Shown piece after piece: positions 44,174-52,339 of a stretch of DNA of 64,000 bases. Origin of the DNA: Lachnospiraceae bacterium (GTDB lineage Bacteria; Bacillota; Clostridia; Lachnospirales; Lachnospiraceae). The number at the start of each line of letters is the position of its first letter. Position 1 is the first letter of the stretch. A program made the translations under genes and the position numbers. Below the pieces are notes generated by a model. That model was given only the letters and a program-made list of their open reading frames with translations. It had not been told where the DNA came from and did not search any database. The stretch lies in NCBI GenBank assembly GCA_017437785.1, contig JAFRXH010000023.1:61267-125266 (forward strand), in the 5' to 3' direction.

Positions 44174-45520
44174 CTATATCCGATCGGGATCCGGAATGAT
44201 GATCCCTCCGAAATATTCCGGCTCCCCATTTGCATCATTTAAAATGAAGCATCTGGTATGAAGGGCCACGTAGCTCCCGTCCCTCCTGCGCGCACGGTAA
44301 TGGATCGCCCTGGTCTCTGCGCCGCCTCCAAAAACCGCCTCAATAGCTTCCCGGTAAACAGCCAGATCATCAGGATGTACATACTCATCCCATATCTTTC
44401 CGGCATGGTACATATATGTCGATTCAAGGCCAAAATCATGTATAAGCGAAACAGACCAGCGTGAAAAATCGTATCGCATGTCATTGATATATACGTATCC
44501 CTCTCCCGCTATAGTATACAATGCCCCGAACAATCCATCCAAAAGGCGCCGCCTCTCGTCAGGTATCATTTCATCCAGGACATCCATCTTGCGGTATCCT
44601 TCCAGCATTTTGCGGGATTTTATCGCTTTTTTATTTTCATACATAAACTGATCGGCACGCTCAAATACCGATGAGAAATCTTTATCCCTGCCGCTCTCAT
44701 ATACCGCAAGCCCACTGGCAACAGTAGGCCCCGTACGTGAACGTTCATCAGCGTCCGATTCATCCCTGAGTTTTTTAAGCAGTATCTCACGATTCTCGTA
44801 ATCATTGCCGGTAAGTATCACAACAAACTCATCCCCGCCTATACGGTATACGGGACTGTGCTTGAATATATCGCAGATCATGCGGCTGGTTCTCTGCAGC
44901 GCCTCATCTCCGTAGCTGTGACCACGCGTATCATTGATCAGCTTCAGATCATTCATATCACACATGACCACGCCGAAGCTCTCACTTAAGTCTCCCGACG
45001 TTATCTTGGCGTCAATGCCCGCGGTATGCTCTGCAAAAGCATTCTTGTTCTTTATTCCGGTCAGCTCATCACGTCTGGCCATTAACTCGGCATTGCGGAT
45101 GATCCTCTTCTGTTCTTCCTTTTCCTGAAACTCTTCTTCAATATTCTCAAGGCAAGCTATTATATGCTCTCTGTCATCACACATTATAATAATGTGCCGA
45201 AAATGCATCAATTTACCGTTTAAAAGGCTGCGACAGCTTACCGAATAAGATCTTTCCTTATCCAGCAGCTCCCTCAGCCTTTTCCTGTCATATATTGCCA
45301 GCACCTCATCAAGATCAGCGGGATGTATGAACTTGCCCGCATTCTCGCATGCAAGTTTAAAGAAATCCTCTCCGCTGTCGGGAAACTCGATCATCTCCAT
45401 CTGACGCGAAGGAATAAACTGAGTGAACCTGCCCGACTCGATCTCGATATAATAGAGGCTCTCAAAATGTCTCGCAAGAGCGGCCGCGATCTGATCTATC
45501 AGAGTATGATCGAAACTCAC
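44174..45520 (-). CDS. PAS-GGDEF-PAS diguanylate cyclase
   Basis: About 448 residues, cytoplasmic. Residues 1-130 look like a PAS sensor (FIHPADLDEVLAIYD), the centre is a GGDEF domain (RDELTGIKNKNAFAEH then YRIGGDEFVVIL, intact active site), and the last 130 residues look like a second PAS_3 domain (YVHPDDLAVYREAIEAV, YRARRRDGSYVALHTRC). A PAS domain after the GGDEF is unusual. No RxxD inhibition site is seen before GGDEF. The start is a GTG at 45520 because AAGGAGG lies five bases upstream; an earlier in-frame ATG at 45562 has none. It probably makes cyclic di-GMP. Confidence 0.88.
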   Translation of the reverse strand: MSFDHTLIDQIAAALARHFESLYYIEIESGRFTQFIPSRQMEMIEFPDSGEDFFKLACENAGKFIHPADLDEVLAIYDRKRLRELLDKERSYSVSCRSLLNGKLMHFRHIIIMCDDREHIIACLENIEEEFQEKEEQKRIIRNAELMARRDELTGIKNKNAFAEHTAGIDAKITSGDLSESFGVVMCDMNDLKLINDTRGHSYGDEALQRTSRMICDIFKHSPVYRIGGDEFVVILTGNDYENREILLKKLRDESDADERSRTGPTVASGLAVYESGRDKDFSSVFERADQFMYENKKAIKSRKMLEGYRKMDVLDEMIPDERRRLLDGLFGALYTIAGEGYVYINDMRYDFSRWSVSLIHDFGLESTYMYHAGKIWDEYVHPDDLAVYREAIEAVFGGGAETRAIHYRARRRDGSYVALHTRCFILNDANGEPEYFGGIIIPDPDRI

Positions 45521-45574
45521 ATGATCCTCCTTAAGTATCTGTGCATATACTAAAATTTCCACAAGATCGAACTT

Positions 45575-45603
45575 ATTTTATCAGAATATGCGGCCAAAAA
45601 CAA
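45575..45603 (-). promoter_or_regulatory. Predicted promoter of the cyclase-glycosyltransferase-hydrolase group
   Basis: On the minus strand TTGTTT (45598-45603), 17 bases, TAAAAT (45575-45580), about 48 bases before the GTG start of the diguanylate cyclase. Confidence 0.45.
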
Positions 45604-45643
45604 TATTTTCTATTCTATTGTATCAAACCCACCCGGCGTATCA

Positions 45644-46189
45644 TTAAAGCAGTGCTTCAACCGCCGAACGTACCTCATCCATATCCACGGTAGGCTCAAA
45701 GCGCGCGAGCACCTTCCCTTCGCGGTCAATAAGGAATTTTGTAAAATTCCACTTGATGTATGCCTTATCACCGAACGCTTTATTGTTCATATCCGCAAAT
45801 TTATTAAGCGCTGCATTCTTCAGACCTTTCCCGAACCCTTCGAAGGGCTTTTCACCCGCAAGATATGCAAAAAGCGGATCGGCATTATCACCGTTTACAT
45901 CTATCTTTGCAAACTGCGGGAACTCAGTCCCGAATTTCATCGTACAGAACTGATGGATCTCATCATCCGATCCGGGAGCCTGGTTAGCGAACTGATTACT
46001 GGGAAAATCCAGTATCTCAAAGCCCCTGTCCTTAAAATCCTTATACATCTTCTCCAAAGGATCGTAATGAGGCGTAAATCCGCAGCCCGTCGCGGTATTG
46101 ACTATAAGCAGTACTTTTCCCTCATAATCATTCAGACTCACTTCATTTCCTTTTCTGTCCTTTACCGTAAAATCATAAACACCTGCCAT
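45644..46189 (-). CDS. Glutathione peroxidase family thiol peroxidase
   Basis: 181 residues, single thioredoxin-fold domain. The catalytic triad of the family is present: Cys (in place of selenocysteine) in NTATGCGFTPHY, Gln in FPSNQF and Trp in KWNFTKFL. In bacteria lacking glutathione such enzymes use thioredoxin, so a thioredoxin-dependent peroxidase is more likely here (inference). AGGAGG precedes the ATG. It is monocistronic on the minus strand. Confidence 0.95.
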   Translation of the reverse strand: MAGVYDFTVKDRKGNEVSLNDYEGKVLLIVNTATGCGFTPHYDPLEKMYKDFKDRGFEILDFPSNQFANQAPGSDDEIHQFCTMKFGTEFPQFAKIDVNGDNADPLFAYLAGEKPFEGFGKGLKNAALNKFADMNNKAFGDKAYIKWNFTKFLIDREGKVLARFEPTVDMDEVRSAVEALL

Positions 46190-46338
46190 TTGATCTTCCT
46201 CCTTTTTCTTTTTGTTCTATAATCTTTTAAGCATCGTTGTTGAATTAATTATATCAGCCATTTGCTTTCGCGCTATTATCTTTTGCGCAATATAAACATA
46301 TCAAAATATAAGGTATCTGTCAATACCTTTTTTTTTAC

Positions 46339-46369
46339 GGCGGGTACAGAAGCCGCTTCCCTACCCGCC
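46339..46369. repeat. Hairpin element resembling the trpB2-flanking repeat
   Basis: An inverted repeat GGCGGGTA/TACCCGCC with a nested GAAG/CTTC stem, just after the stop of the hydroxy-acid dehydrogenase gene. It begins with GGGTACAGA and is preceded by a T-run on the plus strand, both as in the element at 34811. No T-run follows on the minus strand, so it is not a classical terminator for that gene. Confidence 0.6.
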
Positions 46370-46378
46370 GGCATGATA

Positions 46379-47272
46379 TCACATTATCAGCATCGAATCA
46401 TCAATATCTCTAACAGTGCCAAATCCGGTACAGCTCATTATGTATCTGAGTTCGCTGCTCACTTTACGTAAGAATTCCGCAACGCCTGCCGCTCCATCCT
46501 TTTCAAGAGAGGGCAGCATGGATCTGCCTACTGCCGCTGCATCCGCACCGAGCGCCAGCGCCTTATAGACATCAGCTCCGCTTCCGATACCGCAGTCAAC
46601 AAAGACCTGCACACCGGTATCCTTAAGCGCTTTAACTATATCCGGAAGCACCTTAAGCGGAGGTACCGCATAAGGCAGCCTGCCATGATGATGGCTTACT
46701 ATTACCGCTGCAGCTCCGATATCTGCGCATTTTAACGCATCTTCCACCCCCAGCACTCCCTTTACGACAAAAGGCAGTTTAGTGGATTCCACATATGAAC
46801 GCAGCATATCCGTGGTCTGTACAGCCATTTCTTCGCCTATCACCACATCCGTTCCGTTTTCTCCGAATATATGATCGATATCCATACCTACGCCAAAGGC
46901 CCCTTCTGCCTCGGCAAATGCAAGCTGGTCCCTGACCTTGGCATTATCCGCATACGGCTTTACTATCCTTACCGTCTTTGCCCCGGTATCTACGATCTTT
47001 TTAAACATATCGTTTTCCATCATACCGCAGAAATTAAGTATGTTGCATTCTTTCGCGGCCAGCGAATACTCTTCAAGACCGGTAAGTTCACGCCCGTTCA
47101 TATTTCCGAGATGGGAAAATGCAGGTGTCATCACCGGGCTGGAAAACTTTTCACCAAGCAATACAGCCGACTCATCCGCGACCACCGAATCTATCAGCCG
47201 TTCACCGATAAGGATCGAATCCATATATCTCGCTGTTATCTCGTTCGCGTCAGATACTCTTGTATAAGCCAT
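46379..47272 (-). CDS. FMN-dependent alpha-hydroxy-acid dehydrogenase family protein
   Basis: 297 residues of the lactate oxidase/glycolate oxidase TIM-barrel family. FMN-binding features include SSPVMTPAFSHLG, the Lys motif PFVVKGVLGVEDALKC, the catalytic His region VSHHHGR and the phosphate-binding VFVDCGIGSGADVYKALALGADAAAVGRS. It is shorter than typical LldD (about 350-380), lacking part of the N-terminus. AAGGAGG precedes the ATG, which overlaps the upstream isomerase gene by 23 bases. The substrate is unknown; the operon suggests a hydroxy-acid or polyol-derived compound. Confidence 0.85.
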   Translation of the reverse strand: MAYTRVSDANEITARYMDSILIGERLIDSVVADESAVLLGEKFSSPVMTPAFSHLGNMNGRELTGLEEYSLAAKECNILNFCGMMENDMFKKIVDTGAKTVRIVKPYADNAKVRDQLAFAEAEGAFGVGMDIDHIFGENGTDVVIGEEMAVQTTDMLRSYVESTKLPFVVKGVLGVEDALKCADIGAAAVIVSHHHGRLPYAVPPLKVLPDIVKALKDTGVQVFVDCGIGSGADVYKALALGADAAAVGRSMLPSLEKDGAAGVAEFLRKVSSELRYIMSCTGFGTVRDIDDSMLIM

Positions 47273-48083
47273 TTAACTCCTCCTTAAGATAATCCATGAA
47301 CCTGATATATTCCTCATCCGTATCAAGATGTTCCAGTATAACAGGCATATCAGGATCGATATCATTCATTTTTTCAACATAATGCCTCAGCGGAAATTCT
47401 CCTTCACCCGGACCGCATTCATTAAGCCTTAAAGTGTAACGCTCATCCAGATGTACATCCTTTATATGACAGCTCCTTATCCGGCTTCCAAGGATTTCGG
47501 CACATTCATCAACAAACTCTTCCGGATGGAAATACCTGTCCGCGGAATTTATCATATTGATGATATCCATATGCACCGCAAATCTGTCCCTGTCAACCGC
47601 CTCAAGAAGCCTGATATACTCCCGCGGGCCCGTAGGAATCATCCACGGCATGGGTTCCAGCGTAAAATAGGTATTCTTAACATCTGCCCTGTCAATGATC
47701 TCACGGACCATTTCCACGGTCTCCTTAAAAGCTTCAGCAGTAAAATTAGCCCTGTATCCGCCATCCCAGCGCTCGCCGAATGCACCTGCTACATTTACGG
47801 CACATCTTGCCCCCAGAAAATCCGCCAGCTTAAGCTGCTCCACACAATAATCTCGGTTCTGCTTTCGCTGTGTACTATCGGCCGCCATGGCATTTCTCCA
47901 GATGCCCACTTCGGCTATGCTAAGCCCGGCTTTGTCAGCAGCATCCTTATATGCGATTATCTTTTTTTCATCCTCATTGCTCTGTACCGGGAATACCACA
48001 GCAGTACATCCAAGCCGCAGCTGGTTCTGCGCCCACTCCTGCGGAGTCGAATGCACAAGCGGTGAAGAAGTCCCCAATCTCAT
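47250..48083 (-). CDS. Sugar phosphate isomerase/epimerase family protein (AP endonuclease 2 TIM barrel)
   Basis: 277 residues of the xylose-isomerase-like TIM-barrel family. Metal ligand regions visible are YFTLEPMPWMIPTGP (Glu), FAVHMDIINMINS (Asp), SCHIKDVHL (His) and VILEHLDTDEEY (Glu). Members include 3-dehydroshikimate dehydratase, inosose dehydratases and ketose epimerases, so the exact reaction cannot be read from the sequence. It lies between an NAD-dependent epimerase gene (22 bases upstream) and the FMN enzyme (overlap), suggesting one pathway. Confidence 0.88.
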   Translation of the reverse strand: MRLGTSSPLVHSTPQEWAQNQLRLGCTAVVFPVQSNEDEKKIIAYKDAADKAGLSIAEVGIWRNAMAADSTQRKQNRDYCVEQLKLADFLGARCAVNVAGAFGERWDGGYRANFTAEAFKETVEMVREIIDRADVKNTYFTLEPMPWMIPTGPREYIRLLEAVDRDRFAVHMDIINMINSADRYFHPEEFVDECAEILGSRIRSCHIKDVHLDERYTLRLNECGPGEGEFPLRHYVEKMNDIDPDMPVILEHLDTDEEYIRFMDYLKEELNGLYKSI

Positions 48084-48104
48084 TATATCAGCTCCTTTGC
48101 CTTA

Positions 48105-49136
48105 TCATATTTCCGTTTTCGCTTTTTCCAACGCAGCTATAACGCGGTCGCACCATTCGTCGAATTCCGGATCATCACACTGGCACTCTTCCGGATGGGA
48201 CAGCACATAGTCCAGAGCTATCTTCACTCCCATATCAAATCTTACATTTGTCCTCATATCCGGCACCACACGCTTAAGCTTTGAGTTATCAAAGATCACC
48301 GATACCGACTTATCCCCTTTAAGAGTTCCGGTAAAATCATAGCCATACTTTTCTCCGGCAGCGATCAAAAAATCTGTGGATACATGATACGCCTTAAGCT
48401 CTACTCCCAGCACGTCAGCAATGGTTTTGTATATCTGATCCCAGCTTAAGGCTTCATCGGATGTGATCTGGAAAGCTTCGCCGATCGCCTGCCTGTTGCC
48501 CATAAGCCCAGTATAGCCTATTGCAAAATCCGCATTCCAGGTAAGCGTCCAAAGACTGGATCCATCCCCCTGTATGATGACCGGCTTACCCTCCTGCATT
48601 CTTTTTATGACCTGCCAGAATCCTTTACTGCCCTCGACTCCCAGAGGAACATTTCTCTCATCATAAGTATGGCTGGGACGTACGATAGTAACCGGGAAGC
48701 CGGTATCCTTATACATCTTCATAAGGAATTCCTCGCATTCTATCTTATCCCTGGAGTACTGCCAGTAAGGATTGGCCAGAGCCGTTCCTTCAGTTATGAC
48801 ATATCCCGATGCGGGTTTATGATAAGCCGAAGCAGAGCTTATATAGATATACTGCTTTGTTCTGCCTGCAAACAGTCTGTAATCGCGCTCAACCTGCGAT
48901 ACATGAAAGCCTATAAATTCGCATACACAATCAAAGCAGGCATCTCCCAGTTTATCAAGGACTGCCTGCTCATCATTAATATCCGCGGTTATCTGTTTAA
49001 CCCCTTCCGGCAGCACATGTGACCGTCTGCCACGGTTCAAAACCCATACTTCCCAATCCAGTTCGCATACCAGCCGCTTTACCACGGCAGTACTGATAGT
49101 TCCCGTTCCACCTATGAACAACGCCCTTTTTTTCAT
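48105..49136 (-). CDS. NAD-dependent epimerase/dehydratase (extended SDR)
   Basis: 343 residues. The Rossmann nucleotide-binding motif is FIGGTGTIS at the N-terminus; SSASAYHKP carries the Ser-Tyr region, and VTIVRPSHTYDERNVPLG the typical extended-SDR VxRPxxxYG-like block. The C-terminal half binds the sugar or other substrate. It begins a three-gene operon followed by an isomerase and an FMN-dependent dehydrogenase. The 205-base stretch upstream (49137-49341) holds a GGCGG/CCGCC hairpin but no gene or clear promoter that I can see. Confidence 0.9.
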   Translation of the reverse strand: MKKRALFIGGTGTISTAVVKRLVCELDWEVWVLNRGRRSHVLPEGVKQITADINDEQAVLDKLGDACFDCVCEFIGFHVSQVERDYRLFAGRTKQYIYISSASAYHKPASGYVITEGTALANPYWQYSRDKIECEEFLMKMYKDTGFPVTIVRPSHTYDERNVPLGVEGSKGFWQVIKRMQEGKPVIIQGDGSSLWTLTWNADFAIGYTGLMGNRQAIGEAFQITSDEALSWDQIYKTIADVLGVELKAYHVSTDFLIAAGEKYGYDFTGTLKGDKSVSVIFDNSKLKRVVPDMRTNVRFDMGVKIALDYVLSHPEECQCDDPEFDEWCDRVIAALEKAKTEI

Positions 49137-49341
49137 GAGATCCTCCTTAGCCTGTGATACTACGGCGGACCAAAAGCCCGCCCAACTGCAGAAACTTTAC
49201 AGACCGATCGTATCACCTGCTGCGCAAAACAGCTTCTTATAAAACGGTACGCCTTATTATCATATTTTGTTCAAAGCATATGCCCGGCATACGTCCGGAT
49301 CTTTTCGGATATGATCACATATCCTATGTTATTATAACTCT

Positions 49342-50127
49342 TTATAATTTAAGCTTCTTAACCCTCTCCTGCATATACAGAGCTATCTTCTTCCACAGAG
49401 AGTTAAGCTGCTTTTTGTGCGTACAGAGCTTTTCGGTACAATTGGCGCAGTTCAGATACCCGTTGGTATTCTCCGAAAACCGCTCCGGATAACGGTAAAA
49501 AGTGATCTCCCATCGCGCCAGCAGCGCCACGGACAGCACCAGAAGGCTCCAGGTATACGTCTTCTGCACGAAAAACAGTGGCGTAAACATCATCGCATAG
49601 TCCCAGTTATAAATACGGCACGTGCAGCAGCATTTATTCTTAAGAAGCCACGACTGGAACGGGCAGAAAAACAGAATACATATAAGATCGCACACGGAAT
49701 AAAACGAACACAATAACATCATTATGCCGTCATCAAGTATCCCCTTCATATGCAGCATACCAAATACCGCATTGAAAGCGATCCATATCAGCGCCACAAG
49801 CATAACGGCATTATCATCCTGTATCCTGATCTCGGTCTTTCCCGTTTTGATATAATTACGCGCAAACTGCTTCTGACAACCGGGGCTTTCTATCTTTGAA
49901 GGGAAGAACCGCAGGATCATCTCTATCAGAAATATCATCCATATAACGCTCAGGATCACGGGATGGCTTTCTATCAGCGTCCCTATGTCCTCACCATTCT
50001 GCAGACGATACATGATATAAAGATATAACAGTACCAGAAATATTACAGAACGTCCTATCAGCCTGACATAATGATATATGCTGACCGCAGTCAGCCTAAC
50101 TTTTCCTTTTTTCTTTAACTCACTCAC
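49342..50127 (-). CDS. Cysteine-rich membrane protein of unknown function, coupled to a diguanylate cyclase
   Basis: 261 residues with about five transmembrane segments and 12 cysteines. The cysteines are grouped: KNKCCCTCRIYNWDY at the end of the third or fourth helix, and NCANCTEKLC near the C-terminus, with a lone SPGCQKQ earlier. These would fit a metal or Fe-S site at the cytoplasmic face, but I recognise no known family. The ends are basic. Its start overlaps the stop of the GGDEF gene (ATGA), so it is made together with the cyclase and may be its effector, sensor or target. Confidence 0.75.
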   Translation of the reverse strand: MSELKKKGKVRLTAVSIYHYVRLIGRSVIFLVLLYLYIMYRLQNGEDIGTLIESHPVILSVIWMIFLIEMILRFFPSKIESPGCQKQFARNYIKTGKTEIRIQDDNAVMLVALIWIAFNAVFGMLHMKGILDDGIMMLLCSFYSVCDLICILFFCPFQSWLLKNKCCCTCRIYNWDYAMMFTPLFFVQKTYTWSLLVLSVALLARWEITFYRYPERFSENTNGYLNCANCTEKLCTHKKQLNSLWKKIALYMQERVKKLKL

Positions 50128-51227
50128 TGCGTATCATTCTTTTCATCCGGATCTTCGGATATGACGATATTTTTTCCGTGCTGTTTGCCGTAATACATCC
50201 TTCCGTCCGCAACCTTTATCATTGCTTCCGGCTCATGATAATCCTCACTATATTTCTCAAGGCCGATGGTTATGGTAGCCGAAATGCGTTTATTATAAAA
50301 TGAAGTGGGTGTACTCTCAACAAAGCGCCTTATGTATTCCATCTTTTCTTTTGCAACATGAAAGTCGTAATCTTTGAGCAGGATCACAAATTCTTCGCCG
50401 CCCCATCTGCATATATCACAGCCCGACATCTCCTTTTTTACGATCTCAGAGATATGTCTTAGTACTTCGTCTCCGCAATCATGCCCGTAAGAATCATTAA
50501 TACGCTTAAAATTATCTATATCCAGAAACGCTATGCAGAAATGCTTTATCTGTTTATCGTCCTCCATAAGGCTTTTGACTATAGGAAGGAATCCGCGTCT
50601 GTTAAGCGCGTTTGTCAGTATATCTATATGCGCATCGGTTGATAACTGTTCATTCCTTTTTGTAAGACTGCTCATCTCCACTTCGCTGGAATATATATAT
50701 AAGGTCGTGTAAAAGATCATTGAAAAGATCATGACAAATGATGAAAAGATCATAAGTACGTTACGTACGGCATTTGTCACTTCAACGGCCGGAGGCGTAT
50801 CGACAAATCTCAGATACAGGACTACATATACGGCAAAATGAAGCACGAGGATCAGTACCAGATTCCGCCTTTTAGCCCCCTTAAAAAGGAAACAGCCAAA
50901 ATACAGGATTATCGGGACTATCGAACATAAGAAACACCAGGATCCGCAATCCCAGCCGATATAATACGTTGACAGAACAGAATAAACGGTAACTTCCAGC
51001 AGGATGCTGATATATACCGGCATGATATGCCCGAACTTGCACAAGAGCACACAAAAGAGGTAAACAATAACACTGATCGTATTCAGACTGACCAAGGCTG
51101 TTACCCCGGCATATAATAATATGCCCAGCAGAGTAACATGAACAAGCCCCATGACAGCCACGGTAAACATAAAACCGTTATGCACGATAAAATGCATGAT
51201 CTTTTCGATCGACAGCTTTTCTTTCAT
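50124..51227 (-). CDS. Membrane diguanylate cyclase (GGEEF)
   Basis: 367 residues. Five to six transmembrane helices (about residues 12-185) form a sensor region with no large outside domain; a GGDEF domain follows (DILTNALNRRGFLPIV, then CRWGGEEFVILL with intact catalytic residues, and KVADGRMYYGKQHGKN at the end). There is no RxxD inhibition site. The open frame starts with ATG at 51227, with a modest purine-rich site. The membrane cysteine-rich protein gene overlaps its stop by four bases. Confidence 0.92.
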   Translation of the reverse strand: MKEKLSIEKIMHFIVHNGFMFTVAVMGLVHVTLLGILLYAGVTALVSLNTISVIVYLFCVLLCKFGHIMPVYISILLEVTVYSVLSTYYIGWDCGSWCFLCSIVPIILYFGCFLFKGAKRRNLVLILVLHFAVYVVLYLRFVDTPPAVEVTNAVRNVLMIFSSFVMIFSMIFYTTLYIYSSEVEMSSLTKRNEQLSTDAHIDILTNALNRRGFLPIVKSLMEDDKQIKHFCIAFLDIDNFKRINDSYGHDCGDEVLRHISEIVKKEMSGCDICRWGGEEFVILLKDYDFHVAKEKMEYIRRFVESTPTSFYNKRISATITIGLEKYSEDYHEPEAMIKVADGRMYYGKQHGKNIVISEDPDEKNDTQ

Positions 51228-51270
51228 ATCTGAACTTCTCCGCGGATCAGAGTATTCTATACAAGCATAT

Positions 51271-51299
51271 ATTTTACCATTTGTTGAAACTAAAGTCTA
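51271..51299 (-). promoter_or_regulatory. Predicted promoter of the cyclase/cysteine-rich protein pair
   Basis: On the minus strand TAGACT (51294-51299), 17 bases, TAAAAT (51271-51276), about 45 bases before the ATG at 51227. Confidence 0.4.
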
Positions 51300-51321
51300 C
51301 GAAATACCGGCAGATCCACCC

Positions 51322-52278
51322 TCAGGAAATCACATCCCGTTTAACATCCGCATTTAGCAACGCCAGTACCTGATCCCTGTCTTTTAAGGCTGTGGTCGCC
51401 CCCACCGCACACGTACATACTGCCCCGCATCCGTTTCCGAACCTTAGGGCAGCCTCAACACTCTCTCCCCTTATCAGTTCGCTTGCAAATCCCGCAACAA
51501 AACTGTCTCCGGCCCCGGTAGCATCGACAGGAGTTATATTACATGCCGGCAGACGTATCTCCATATCGGCATTTTTGAAATAGCATCCTTTGTGCCCAAG
51601 CTTGATGATCACATTCTTTACTCCATGATCGAGGAACACCTCTGCCATATCTTCCGGTTTTTCTTTTTGGGTATAAAATGCAGCTTCATCTTCGTTAGGG
51701 GTAATGTAATCAACATAAGCAAGGCAATCTCTTATATCCGCAAGCGACAGCACACGGAAATTGGGAAGCTTTGTATCTGCCAGGACAAGAGCACCGGCCT
51801 CTTTAGCTTCCTTAACCACCTTAAATATGATCTCCGGGGTGTCAAAAGGCGCCCTGAAAAGCGATCCCAGTATGATCGCAGATGTCTCTTTAAATCTACC
51901 GGTATAAAGCTCAGGGTGGAAGTTATAGCGGTGGGCATTGTTCGTAATGGACCTGCGGCTTCCGTCATCATTTACAAACATTGTAGTTACCGGCGTAGAA
52001 TGATCATCCTCTCTGATCACGCACGAGGTATCCACTCCCCATTTATCCAGAGAATTAAGGATCATATCGCCTGCCTGGTCTTTCCCCAGAAAACACATGA
52101 TCCCCGTTCTCATCCCAAGTTTGGCCGCAGTTGCAGCCTCGTTTACCGCTTCCCCGCCGATGTTTAAAGTACCCGATACCGCCCTGTATCCCGTCGCAGA
52201 AACAGGCTTTTCATCAAAGCCTTTTATGATCGAATCCACAAGCGCAGTACCTATACACAAAATATCCGTCTTTTTCAT
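51322..52278 (-). CDS. PfkB-family carbohydrate kinase
   Basis: 318 residues. The ribokinase fold is shown by LNIGGEAVNEAATAAKLG in the substrate-binding part and the C-terminal signature VDATGAGDSFVAGFASEL with the catalytic Asp and anion hole. The short lid and FLGKDQAGDMIL segment fit sugar kinases such as ribokinase or 2-keto-3-deoxygluconate kinase; the substrate cannot be fixed. A moderate ribosome site (AAAGGTG) lies 12 bases upstream. It is separate from the carbohydrate operon at 46-49 kb but may act in the same metabolism. Confidence 0.92.
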   Translation of the reverse strand: MKKTDILCIGTALVDSIIKGFDEKPVSATGYRAVSGTLNIGGEAVNEAATAAKLGMRTGIMCFLGKDQAGDMILNSLDKWGVDTSCVIREDDHSTPVTTMFVNDDGSRRSITNNAHRYNFHPELYTGRFKETSAIILGSLFRAPFDTPEIIFKVVKEAKEAGALVLADTKLPNFRVLSLADIRDCLAYVDYITPNEDEAAFYTQKEKPEDMAEVFLDHGVKNVIIKLGHKGCYFKNADMEIRLPACNITPVDATGAGDSFVAGFASELIRGESVEAALRFGNGCGAVCTCAVGATTALKDRDQVLALLNADVKRDVIS

Positions 52279-52339
52279 GACTTATCAATACACCTTTTTC
52301 ATTACCGCCACGGATACAGATACATACTTCCCGATGTTT

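Noticed and set aside
45644-46189. Selenocysteine version of glutathione peroxidase
   Set aside because: The catalytic codon encodes Cys and no in-frame TGA is present.
46339-46369. Intrinsic terminator of the FMN enzyme gene
   Set aside because: The hairpin is strong, but on the minus strand it is followed by an A-run rather than a T-run.
51322-52278. Assignment of the PfkB kinase as ribokinase or KDG kinase
   Set aside because: The fold is clear but specificity residues cannot be judged by eye, so no gene symbol was given.
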